Shown piece by piece: positions 1-10,502 of a stretch of 64,000 bases of DNA. The notes below the pieces were generated by a model. It was given only the letters and a program-made list of their open reading frames with translations. It had not been told where the DNA came from and searched no databases. The DNA lies in assembly GCA_905250025.1 (NCBI GenBank), contig CAJNOJ010000051.1:161121-225120 (forward strand), in the 5' to 3' direction. A program made the translations under genes and the position numbers. The stretch comes from Adineta ricciae (Eukaryota > Rotifera > Eurotatoria > Adinetida > Adinetidae). Numbering within the stretch: position 1 is the stretch's first letter; every line of letters starts with the position of its first letter.

Positions 1-1469
1 GTACAGTATACTTTCAATGGATCATATATCTCCAATGTATTGAAACTGTTACAAATCAAGTCTCGAGAAAGTCTTCAGCGACTTCGTGAAACGGTAGATC
101 GAAAAGCGTGGGGTACAAGTCCACCGACTGTTGTCAATGCTTTTTATACTCCATCAAGAAATCAGATCAGTAAGTGATTTGTTTGCTTCTTATATCACCG
201 ATGCAATTGTGTTATTCACAGGTTTTCCCGCTGGTATACTTCAGACACCGTTTTTTCATAAGGACGCACCAAAGTGAGTGTTCGCCCTTGTTTTGATGTG
301 ATCTTTAATCGATGAAAATTACTCGTTTATTTCATATAGATATCTTAACTATGGCGGTAAGTTTATGCCAGATCGACAAGTTTTCGATAGAAAATGAAGC
401 ACATTATTAGGAATTGGAGCAGTTATTGGCCATGAAATCACCCATGGTTTCGATGATAATGGTCGTCAGTTTGATAAAGATGGAAACCGTGTACTTTGGT
501 GGTCGCAAGCGACTATCGATAAGTTTATTGAGCTTAAAACATGTATAGTTGATCAATACAGTAATTATACTGTCGCTCAGATCAATAAAACAGTAATGGA
601 TTTGTATTAATTTTCTTCATCACGCAAGTCGGTATCGTTTCAGGTGAATGGTAGTCAAACTCAAGGAGAAAATATAGCAGATAATGGTGGAATAAAAGAA
701 GCATTTAATGTAAGTTATGATTTGAAACCGATCTCGAATGAAAACAAAACGCTAATATTCATGATTTGATTCGAAGCAATAATTTGTTTCACGTCTAGGC
801 TTATAAAAAACTATCCTTAACAACAAATGACATAAATCTCCCTGGATTGAAAAAATATACGAGCGAACAATTGTTTTTCATCTGGTTTGCTCGCATTCGT
901 TGTTATGCAGAATACAATGATTACGTAGCGTATGTAAAGCGATTGGTGAAAAAGCAATCGACTGGTCATGCCATCGATGAATATCGGTAGCTCGATTTGT
1001 ATTTCATGTCTTGATGTTTGATGTGTCTACTTTTTTTTTTATTCGTTTGCTATTTCGTTCGTATATTCATTGCATGTGCATGATTGTTTGTTTGTTTTTA
1101 TAGTCTTATCGAAATTGGGCGAAAACGAATGGAAATGTCGATAGACGACTACCCGGTTTGACTAAGTATTCAGCTGAACAGTTGTTTTTTATTAACTACG
1201 GACAAGTTTGGTGCTCGAAAATGACAAATGCCAATGCATTGAATAGAGTTCTCACAGGCGTCCATTCACCTGGCCAATTCAGGTATTGTCACGTCCTGAC
1301 AGAACGCTGATGTGTTGTGAATTTTGTTCGATGTTATGAGCAAAAGATATATTCCACTGTTTCCTTTAGAGTTATCGGTCCAACGTCGAATTTTGAAGAA
1401 TTCGCGACAGTGTTCAGTTGTAAACCTGGTCAAAACAATAGTCCAGTGAACAGATGTAGTGTTTGGTAA
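1..1469 (+). CDS. Neprilysin-like M13 zinc metallopeptidase, C-terminal part (5' truncated by window edge)
   Basis: M13 peptidases are type II membrane ectoenzymes that cut small extracellular peptides. The first exon (1-169, frame 1) carries the family motif [13 protein letters not shown] followed by a PSRNQI segment. Exons at 222-273, 340-356 (17 nt) and 411-592 follow; the last contains [10 protein letters not shown], which is the HExxH zinc site. The exon at 644-709 holds GENIADNGG, giving the third zinc ligand (ExxxD). Two alternative penultimate exons follow (799-986 and 1104-1282), then a final exon at 1370-1469 ending CSVW and TAA, matching the CxxW end of neprilysins. All introns are short GT-AG. 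The N-terminal half, with the membrane anchor, lies left of the window. Which M13 subfamily it belongs to (NEP, ECE, insect-type) cannot be settled from this part. Confidence 0.93.
799..986 (+). other. Alternative penultimate exon A of the M13 peptidase gene
   Basis: This 188-nt exon starts in phase 0 after the exon ending at 709 and ends in phase 2 at a GTAGCT donor. It encodes [14 protein letters not shown] near its start and GHAIDEYR at its end. It is homologous to the exon at 1104-1282. It keeps His and Arg six residues apart (H-A-I-D-E-Y-R), the spacing of the neprilysin His711/Arg717 pair. It lacks the usual W before the Cys (IRC in place of VWC) and has about five extra residues between that Cys and the His. 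If not spliced at 986 the frame stops at TAG immediately after. Confidence 0.75.
1104..1282 (+). other. Alternative penultimate exon B of the M13 peptidase gene
   Basis: This 179-nt exon has the same phases (0 in, 2 out) as exon A, a strong pyrimidine-rich acceptor and a GTATTG donor. It encodes the canonical family version: [18 protein letters not shown] and HSPGQFR. It fits the family consensus better than exon A and is probably the default exon. Joining A to B in series breaks the frame and gives an early stop, so only one copy can be used per productive mRNA. Confidence 0.8.
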
Positions 1470-2082
1470 TCACCCACAAGAGCAAAAAAGTTTTTTTTTT
1501 CATCTTCGTCGAGTTTCGAAAATAAAAGACACCGTAATTTTTTACAACTTGACAAGAATATTTTTCTTTTCTTCTTTTTCTTATTACGGTTTGAAATCAT
1601 GTCAACCAAATAAATGATAAGAAGTACATTCTCTACACAATTATCTTCTCTTGTCTTTCCATTTATTATATATCAATAGAATAAAACAGTCGTACAACAT
1701 TTCGATGATGTTTATCTCGCAGAAAGAAAGTCGATACTTATTTAATACACGGAAGTCCATTTGGAAGTCGGAACTATTCGATCATTTCCTAAAAAGACGA
1801 AAAACATTCATTGAATCAATCGAACATCGACTTGCTAGAAGAGATACGAGAATTAGAAGTGCAATGCAATAACATGCTAAGGAATTTGATAGTCAAAGAA
1901 AAGAAATAATCAAATCGATTCTTCCGGGAAATATATGTATGTATTGATATATATATAATAGCGTTAAGAGCAATTTCCTTACATGAAAGTGTCTGAAAAA
2001 ATTTAGCCGACATTTCTGTCGACAGGTTATTCCTAATTGAAGTTACTCATTGACAACAGATGCGACAATGCAAGCGCTAAAC
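1470..2082. other. Intergenic, tail-to-tail
   Basis: This stretch separates two convergent 3' ends. It contains an AT-rich tract with short T runs and an AATAAA-like hexamer near 1610. Short open frames on both strands (1651-1872 +, 1816-2013 -) show no recognisable domain. The 3' end of the minus-strand gene is uncertain, because a donor-like GTAAGT overlaps its apparent stop at 2083-2085 and a further exon in here cannot be excluded. Confidence 0.5.
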
Positions 2083-5000
2083 TTACTGGCTAAAGTGTTG
2101 TTCAGCTTTAGGATCAAAAACAGTCAAAGAAACTGTTGACCCGGGACCGATTTTATCTAAAGAAAAAGCGCTCGTTTGTATGCAAGAGAAAACATTTCGA
2201 CGAAATAACTCACCCGTAGCGAATACTTTTGGTATATCAGGAATCATGTCGATCGAAACGGGAGGCATGCCGGGATGAAGAGTACGTATAACGGGTCCAT
2301 ATGTCACATCCCATGTGTCCAAATTACCAATTTTCTGAGGTATGTATAAGGGAAAACGGCAATGGCCGAGTGTATCTAAAGTTCATAAGTCAAAGTCGAG
2401 AATAGACTGTCGTCAGTATTACCATTCGAACGTTGCCGAACGATAACCAGTGCTTGAATACGTGTGGGCATGAATGACTGACGAGTTTCTCTCATAGCTA
2501 GAATCAATTTCTCATGAGGAATATCGATGATGAATCGTTGCCAGTTTTGTACAGCTGCCTCTCTGTCGCCTAAAATTCATATCGAATTCATTATTTTCGA
2601 GATTGTTGAATCAAATACACGTACGAAGATGTGGTACTGATCCGGTCGTCACATCGCATATTTTTTCTCCTGTTCCATAAACTTGAATTTCTACAGTGAT
2701 TGATTTGATATCGAATTCATTTTGAAATCCGCCACTCTATACAAACCCCGTTCAATTTACTTTGCCATCAAAATCGCTACTCACAGCCGAAGAATTCACA
2801 GGTAAAGCTAATGTCAACGATATATCTTTCACACCGATTGTTTCTAGATAAGCTTTTTTCCGATTGACAATTTGCTGATAGTTACTGTTCTGCGGTAGAG
2901 TTTGTTTCGCCGGATATAAACGTTGGTTCATGGCAGGTATATATTTTGGATCTTCATTCTTCAAAGCCAAATGAACAAAAGCAGCTTGAACATCCAATGT
3001 ATGCAAAAGACAGGGTTCGTCGAGAAAAACTTTGCGCATCTCATCGTAGTCGGTAGCATACATGAAACGATCACGGAGCAAATAGAGTATAGCTTTTGCC
3101 GCATGTTCAATATATTGCGTATTCCATTTGATCATAAAGAACTGATCCCATAGATACAGAGCCGAATTCGAATTAAGAATACCGAAAAATAACTATATGA
3201 ATACAAAATAGAATGAGTATGATAATCCGTATGTGCTAATGTTTGTTTTTACTTCTCCGATCCATTTTCGAAGGAAGATGACTGGATCAGCCATGAGATC
3301 TCGGGAATATTGCGATGCACTTCCACTTTGTTTGCTTTCCAATGAAATAATCTCTGCCACAAAATCCTGTTCGAATAGGAAAAAGCAAATATGTCGTGAT
3401 GTGATCGATCGACTCGATTCGTTTACTTTCGGATTGATCTTTGTTCGAACTTTCGATATCGTCTTCAAGTGATCATAGAATTCGGGATCATTTGTTGATA
3501 AATCTGTCATAATTTTGCTGGCAATTGAGAAAACATTTGTCCATTCGGGAAAACAATGACGAACAAATAAATCCAAGTGCATAGCAATCACATAGATTTC
3601 CTCCTCTAAATCAGTCGAATGATAATTGGAAATATCAATAATCTTTCTACCTTTGTTCGCTTCATCACGATACGACAACTGGAATGGTAACAGCCAATAG
3701 ATAAAATACGGCTCGTAATCTTTTCTATATGTATAGAGAACGTTGAGAATTCTTATCGTGAATCTCAGATGATGCTCTTCAAGAAATGGCTGGAGCGCAT
3801 GGACTTTGCTGTATGTCTAGAAATCAATATTTAAAGCTACAAGAGAAGATTTTGTGTCTAGGAAGGTATCGTACTTCTATAACTGCATTTTCGATCAGAT
3901 TTGTAACTGGAGTATTGGATGGATTAGTTAATTTCAGATCAGCTTTACCACGTGCAATACCAGCTGCAAATTCACGTCGAACTTGAAGTTCAACAAGACT
4001 CTAGTGAATAGATAAAGAACAAAATTCTTCTTTTAAAGGAGAAAATCGTTGTACTAGATCATAATCATGTGGTTTCTTTTCTACGCGGAGTAAACACTCA
4101 GTCCAGATAAATTGACGAAGCGAAAGTGGAATTTGTTGACCGAACAATTTTTCCGTAATAAAGATCACACGACGTGGATCGCGCTTGAGTAAAGCCACAA
4201 CCGAATTCGAAACGATATCGCTATATTCCGATGTCATTGGATACGGTACTGTCGGTAATTCTAGAATGAAAATGATTCGAACGTCATTACTTCTCATAGT
4301 CTTGTACAAACCAGTAATCATTGGTAACTTCCTTGAGTTCGTTTTCGAATCTCGCAGAATCGATCGTAATTTCGAACCGCCATTGAATTCATCTAAATGT
4401 TTTCTTCGATTCGTTTCATTCAATTTCTGTTCTTCTTGTTTGTTGTTTTCTTTTTCTTGCACTTGATACAGATAACGTTCTAAAGCTTTGCGAACGATTT
4501 GATAGGTATGTTCAAGAAAGTTCTTCATATCATTGGATAATTTATTGATACTAAAACAGATCATCTTTTGATGGGAAGTTTTCAATTGTTATTCAATATT
4601 TACTCTTCGTCTTCCGTGACCGCTAAAGAAAACAAGGGAACGATCATATGAAGTAAAGAATTGAATGTTTATTTTCATACCTGCGCCGATCTCGAGTGCT
4701 GATTTATGCGTTTGGATTTGCAACCATGATTTAGCTTCGTTTTCTAGTTTACGGCGGTGTTCATCTGACATTACTGGCGGTTGCTAAACGATATCGAAGG
4801 AATCCCATTAGGTTTCTACACTCAAAGACGTTTATACGAACTAATGAATTCGGATGGAACATTTCTGATCGAAGTAATTTGATATGAAAAAGTCTACCGA
4901 GTAATTCAATCAAGATTTGTCGTCGTTCGGGGTTATTAAATTGCTGACGCACTTTGTTGGCTAATGCAGGTTCCAAATCATCGAGTATCTATCACAGAAT

Positions 5001-5327
5001 CGAGCTCAACTCAATGAACTACATCCAAAGGTATTTTACTTTTTGCCAAGGACTGTCCGGCAACAATGTTTGTTGGTAACTCGAGTCAAGCCATTGAATA
5101 TTAAATGGAAGATACTTTATATTATGTTCGTCTTCTTCTTTAATTGATTTTTGTCGATTAGTAGTCTTGTTTGTCATTGCTTCTCGCGTACAATAACAAA
5201 TGAGAACGGAGAAAGCAAATGATTTTTTGACAAACACTTCACAAAAGATATCGTTAGTAAATGTTGAAGAGCTTCCGTTGCTATGGTGACCGATAGGAAC
5301 GACATCGAATAGAAAATTATATGACAT
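2083..5327 (-). CDS. TBC-domain-like (Rab-GAP fold) protein, family member not identified
   Basis: The reading frame is spread over about ten minus-strand exons. Around 4010-4110 it encodes IPLSLRQFIWTECLLRVE, like the start of a TBC domain. It continues through 3680-3990 (ILNVLYTYRKDYEPYFIYWL) and 2750-3680 with a helical C-terminal half (WDQFFM; RDRFMYATDYDEMRKVFL), as TBC domains do. The positions where active Rab-GAPs carry the Arg finger (IxxDxxR) and Gln finger (YxQ) read VIETYSK and YFIYW, so GAP activity is doubtful. A basic, Gln/Glu-rich segment (about 4380-4560) precedes the domain, and a beta-rich C-terminal region (2083-2740) follows it. The ATG at 5327 is the first in the N-terminal open frame; an ATG at 5424 is an alternative with a short frame. 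I do not recognise the human orthologue. Confidence 0.6.
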
Positions 5328-5745
5328 GAGAACCGCGTCATTTTCTTTGAATAATGCAAATTGCAAATAGTTCAATTTTATCCTTCAGCGCTCCTTTCTG
5401 ATTGGTGCTTTCCTTGTCCAACATGATCGGATAAGATATTCACGAATTGATTTATTTATTTTCTTTCAAAATAACTCTGCGTAGTAAAAAAAAGAAACAA
5501 AAAAGAACTAGAAATATTCTTCTACATATACACACGCACACATAAACACACATGCATAAAGAAAATTCGATTTATTGCATCGTTCAAAGTCTTGTGTTTT
5601 TCTTTTCGAAAAAGACTATTGAATAAGAAAGAATAATGTGCTATAGAAATATTTGCAATAAACGTCGAGTGTCTATGGAATGGTACTACTTTCACAAACA
5701 AGAGAAAAAAATATAGACTCTTTTGATCAATCACCGGCGTACTCA
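5328..5745. other. Intergenic / 3' UTR of the kinase gene
   Basis: AT-rich, with a CA-rich stretch at about 5523-5555. The minus-strand kinase stop lies at 5746-5748, so most of this is likely its 3' UTR plus the promoter of the TBC-like gene. No other gene is seen. Confidence 0.5.
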
Positions 5746-8516
5746 TCAGAAATAATTGTCTTGAACAGCATCGTTAAATGATAAATTCGAATATCCTTGT
5801 TGTTCAGGATTGTTGTTAATGTCGTCGTCTTTATTCGGTGTTATTGGACGCTGTTTATTCTTGGCTTTTGCTTTGAAGGGAGCAGCTGTAAAGACGTTGC
5901 TCGTAGGTAACGATTTATCTGAAGGAAAGACTTCGGAATGAGGTACTTTCGACATCGATGTACTCAAGAGACTTGTTACATCATTCACTACAATCGAATA
6001 AAGTTGAGATTCTTTTACGGATTGAAAGATGAGTCACATACCAGTATTGTTAGTATGAATTGGCTGCTTTTGGTAAGGAGTAAACGCACTTGCTTTCTTT
6101 CCAATGACGATACTGTTTGGATCGAATGCAATCGAATTAGTAGCAGTAGTAGCTGTTGTTGTTGTTATTCGATCAGCGTTGATCGATGAGGTGGTTGATG
6201 TTTGCTTACTGCCAGATGAACGATTGAATGGTGCTTGAAGAAATGGATTGTTCACATCAGCAAAAGAATTATTGGATGGGTTTGCATAGCCATTTGATGA
6301 AGTCGAACGATGATAGGATTCCGTGTTTGAATCATCATCGACAAGTCGGTTGAATCCGTTCTCAGAGCTATTTCGTAGGTCATATTCTTTTGCGTGATTC
6401 TGGAAACCTGATGTGGACTGGTTGTGCTGCACGGTGAAATAATCAAGTGAATTGGGAAAAAAGGTTTTATTTTCCGCCTCCTCCGTTGATGGATGATGAC
6501 TGATGGATTTTGTACTAGACTTCTATAGACAAAAAATAAATCACAATACTGTACCTATGAAACGTACAAAATGAAAGACTCACTTGATGGTCTGCTAGAA
6601 ATACTTGATCATCATCCGCATGTAAATCTGAAATATTGAGGGCTTTGAATTTGGAAAAATTTGTTGCGATTTCTTCAGCATCGTTATCGTCATTTGATGC
6701 TTCTTTCGGGTTAGATAAATCAGCGGAGGAGGCGATTGGGAAAGACGACTGGATATTCGTTGGACTGAATGTTTGCGATGAACTACGTCGATGCGCATGA
6801 AGATTAGAAGCTGAGAATGAAGACGTAGCCGGTGGTGGTGGAAGAGGGAAGAGCTGTTGCTGTAAAGAGAAACCAGCTGCAGTAGATACAGTCGCTGGTG
6901 GTGACGGCCGCACGCGAGATATATTTTGTTCGTTTGTCGCACCTGCTGCTGCTGTTGCTGTGGAAATACTCGTTAAACTGATTGCATGGGATGGAATTTT
7001 GGAAAAATCATCATCGAACATCAATTGAGCTGCGGAACCTGATCGTGATGGATTTGCTGAAGATGATGATGGAGGTGGTTGAACAGAAAGAGTAGGAGCT
7101 TGGTGAGGAGTTTGATTAAAATTGATTAATGAAGTCGAAGGTGCAATCATTCCTCGGGGACGTTCACGTGGATTAACCGCTGTGCCCAGAGGTAATGATT
7201 CATCCAGAACATTAGTCGAAGTTGATTTTATCTTCGATAGAGCGTTTATTCGGCGATATCGAGCTTCACTGTCGGTTAATGGCATCGATACGCCTTTCAG
7301 ATCAGGAATTTTTGATTGGCACCGATTAGGAATAGGACATTCAGTGCCAAGTAATTTATATGTCAAATAAGAAACCTAAGGAGACAGGATGATCGTGATA
7401 GAAAAAGCAAAACGATGATTCTCACCTGCCAAATATCTGGTCGTTTGTTAATGTCAATTTCTAATATGTACCGAACGAGTAAGTTCAATTCTCGACTGTA
7501 TGTCTGAGCCATATCATCCGGTATAACAAATGCTCCGTTTTGTATTGCTAAAATACTATCACCGAATGGCATTGTGTTGTACATCAATTTATAAAGTAGA
7601 CAACCCATTGCCCAAACATCAGCTTTTAGAGTGATTGGTAATCGACTGTACAGATCAATCATTTCCGGTGCACGATAGGACAATGTTGTATAACGTTGAA
7701 CTTCTTCTTCAAGCTGTTGAATGATATTAGTTGTCAATTGATTCACAGGATATTGTTGAAACTCATTGTTTGTTGATGCTGATAGCAAAATAGCTGAACC
7801 GAAATCACAGAGAACGTAGTTCTGAAGAGAGTTAATCAGGATATTTTCTAATTTGATATCACGATGCAAAATTGGTTGAGGACGACGAAAATGACATGCA
7901 CTCACAGCATGACATACATCAGCAAATATACGTAAAATTTGATGTTCATTTAATGTCAAACCAACACTATGCTGTTCATTAAGACGAGTCTGAAAGGAGA
8001 AGAAGTTTGAATAGACCTTAGGCTTTGACAGTGATCAAAGAAATGCGAACTTACAACCAATGCCCCGTTGGCACAATATTCTGTTAGTAAGAGAATTTCA
8101 TAAATAGCATCATCTTCATCATTTCCATTATCACTTTCACCTGGATAGTATTGCCGTCGTTGAACATTTGTTGACGGCAATCGATTTATCGAGGAATCGA
8201 CGTATTTGATTATATTTGGATGCGTTGAAAATTCTTTGATCAACGAAATTTCACGTTGACAAACGAGTAAATCGCGTTGGTTGTTAACATACATGCGCTT
8301 GAGTGCATATCTTTGTTGATTATATGCTCGAACAAGAAAGACAAACGCAAAACCACCTTGGCCAAGAATATTTTCCACAACTACTTGATGGTGATTGATT
8401 ATTAAAATCTTTCCAATATACGACGTGATATCCCCAGCATTTGTCGATGATGAATTGGTCTCATTCGATGATTGATTGTGTACATAACGTCCCGGAACTC
8501 GTTGTGGACGTATCAT
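5746..8516 (-). CDS. NAK-family Ser/Thr kinase, AAK1/BMP2K type
   Basis: AAK1 and BMP2K phosphorylate the AP-2 mu subunit and act in clathrin-mediated endocytosis. From the ATG at 8516 the protein has a glycine loop (GQGGFAFVF), a VAIK-type lysine (YALKRMY) and TEYCANGAL in the hinge. Then come HRDIKLENIL and CDFGSA (the latter typical of NAK kinases), APE as RAPEM, and KADVWAMGCLLY. After the kinase domain comes YKLLGTECPIPN, the conserved post-kinase segment of AAK1/BMP2K, and a basic PRERPRG stretch. The tail is Ser/Pro/Gln-rich and low in complexity; it includes NNPFL (an NPF motif for EH domains) and ends near FTAAPFKAK and NLSFNDA. The stop is at 5746-5748. The catalytic residues look intact. 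AAK1 and BMP2K cannot be told apart here; one pro-orthologue for both is plausible. Confidence 0.9.
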
Positions 8517-8765
8517 TGACTAAGCAATGCTTAGTGAAGTAAACTTGCATATATATACATAAATTTTACATCTAGAAGAAAATGATTGAAATCGTAATGT
8601 GCGTTACTTTTTATTTGAACTATACATATTTTTAAATTTTTATGTATGAGAAAGATTTGCTTGTTATTTCTGCTTGGAGGATGGAGGCAAAATGAAAAAA
8701 AAAAGAGGAAGAAAGATACAATAAATGAGACTGATCGGACAAAGAGAAGAAGAAGAAGAGAATGG

Positions 8766-9571
8766 TTATTGATTTGATGATGCTGTGGCTTGTCCTTCTT
8801 GATTATTGTTGTCATTAGTATTATTTTCAGTATTTGCATTGGTCGATGCCGATGATGAAGATGTTTTATCACTGGACTTTTTATTTTCATCATCATTATC
8901 ATCACTTATTTTTAAATCATTGCTTATTTGATCAGCCATAATCGATTCTTCGACTAATTTACGTACTTTTGATTCGTAGAGACGTCGATTTTCTAGAAAT
9001 AACTTCGCTGCTTCATTGTTCGCCGGCGAATTCGGATTCGGATCGTTTAACAATGAGCGAATGGATGTTAATATAGCACACACATCATATGTCGGACTCC
9101 AGTTTCGTTGTAGAATATCTAGACAAATACTTCCATCGGCATATACTAAAGAAAGAAAAAAGTCAACATTGACGAAGTGTGGCAATGTTTGACAAAATTA
9201 TTCACCATTAGGATGAAACATTTTACAAGTAAATCGAACGCTTGGTGGTGTTAATGGATAAGTATCTGCAAGAGATCAGCAGATGTTGATGAATAATTAA
9301 TCGCTTGTTTTGTCGCTATTCCTACCTGTGAATTCCATTCGAAGTGTGAATAATCCGTCTTCGTAGCACGTATCGACAGGTCCATCTATTAAAGCATTCC
9401 ATACACGCATATCATTATCGACAGGAGTTGCGTTAATACCTAGAAAGAATTCAGAATAAGGAAACGTCCAGAGAATTTGACGAGTTTAAGCAATTAACCT
9501 GGCAATTCTTCACTTTGGATTTTTTGTAAATCTTTAAATAAACGTCTTTGACTGGTATTTGAATTCGACAT
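8766..9571 (-). CDS. RAD6/UBE2A-type ubiquitin-conjugating enzyme with C-terminal acidic/Asn-rich tail
   Basis: RAD6-class E2 enzymes pass ubiquitin to PCNA and histone H2B together with RING E3s. Four exons give [16 protein letters not shown] at the N-terminus, then [20 protein letters not shown] and [18 protein letters not shown]. The last contains the HPN motif and the catalytic Cys, and is followed by NWSPTYDV and DPNPNSPAN, which are diagnostic for UBE2A/B. The core ends near residue 150. A tail of about 55 residues follows, first acidic ([10 protein letters not shown]) and then Ser/Thr/Asn/Gln-rich, to a TAA at 8766-8768. Human UBE2A/B stop at 152 residues without such a tail, while yeast Rad6 has an acidic tail. 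The first 50 residues differ noticeably from vertebrate UBE2A, so a diverged paralogue is possible. Confidence 0.92.
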
Positions 9572-10112
9572 TTTACATCCGTTCGATTTATGTTTCAATC
9601 TAAACGATAAATATGTTATTTATGAAAAGTGCACAACTATACATATGACTTGTGTAGGCGAAAGAAAAAAAAACAACAATAAAAAAAAAACAATCGACTT
9701 GTACAACCGACTGAGTTTAGATAAATGTTATCACATAAACTCCTCGCAACCCGTCGAGTCATGGCAATAGAATGAAAAAGAAGGATGAAAGATAGAATAC
9801 AATAAACAAGAATATTCTATTTTGATGATATATCTGTAGAGTTTGTTAAACGATAGAGAGCAGTAGATGTTGAAGTAAAAAAGTGAGTGGACGAAATGAA
9901 TGAAGCAATAGAAGTGATTGGTATAGAAATAAATAAAGAATCGATAGAGGTTTGCAGCGCTATCTATCGAAATTTCTTCCCTGTCAAAAGAGTTCCTTTC
10001 TTATACTATATTTCTCAGTCAGAGACAAACGATCCTACAATGTTCAAGTTCTTTACGATGAAATCAAATTCATACAAACTACTTCTTTCCAGATATTCTT
10101 TTAATTTTCAAT
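9572..10112. other. Divergent promoter region
   Basis: This separates the minus-strand E2 start from the plus-strand small membrane protein. It holds A-rich runs (about 9664-9690). An acceptor-like pyrimidine tract ending CTTTCCAG lies at 10085-10092, 20 nt before the ATG at 10113. An open frame at 9887-10219 has no recognisable content. Confidence 0.4.
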
Positions 10113-10502
10113 ATGTTAGCACGAATAGTAACACCAAGTACAACAATCATGACTGTACAACATGTCAATGGTGTCTATTTCAGCAACTCTCGACGAAATT
10201 CAAGTCAAAGCAGCAATGAAATCGATCCATATCGTGCACGTTATGAACGTTTATGGCGGCAAAAGGCCACTCTAGACTGGTTACCGAAAGCTGAAGGTGA
10301 TTGGAACGAAAGCAATGGCAAAAAGCAAACGTATTACAATAAGATTCTTGCTACTGGCATCATCTCTTTTGTTCTCTCAATCATCTATTTACGAACAGTC
10401 ATTATAACTCGATCCGGTGCATTAACATCGCCGCCATATCATCTGGTCGGCGACGAGGACTTCCCTGGTTCAAAATATGATGATACAACCGAACTGAAAT
10501 AG
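10113..10502 (+). CDS. Small single-pass membrane protein, unknown function
   Basis: The frame of 129 codons plus stop starts MLARIVTPSTTIMTV, a basic/hydroxylated N-terminus compatible with a mitochondrial presequence. A charged segment (RARYERLWRQKATLDW) follows, then one hydrophobic helix at about residues 83-97 (ATGIISFVLSIIYLR) and a short acidic C-terminus. Length, layout and an absence of introns would suit a mitochondrial inner-membrane accessory protein, but I do not recognise the family. An acceptor-like CTTTCCAG at 10085-10092 supports this start as the beginning of the coding exon. The head-to-head neighbour is the E2 gene. Confidence 0.6.
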   Translation: MLARIVTPSTTIMTVQHVNGVYFSNSRRNSSQSSNEIDPYRARYERLWRQKATLDWLPKAEGDWNESNGKKQTYYNKILATGIISFVLSIIYLRTVIITRSGALTSPPYHLVGDEDFPGSKYDDTTELK

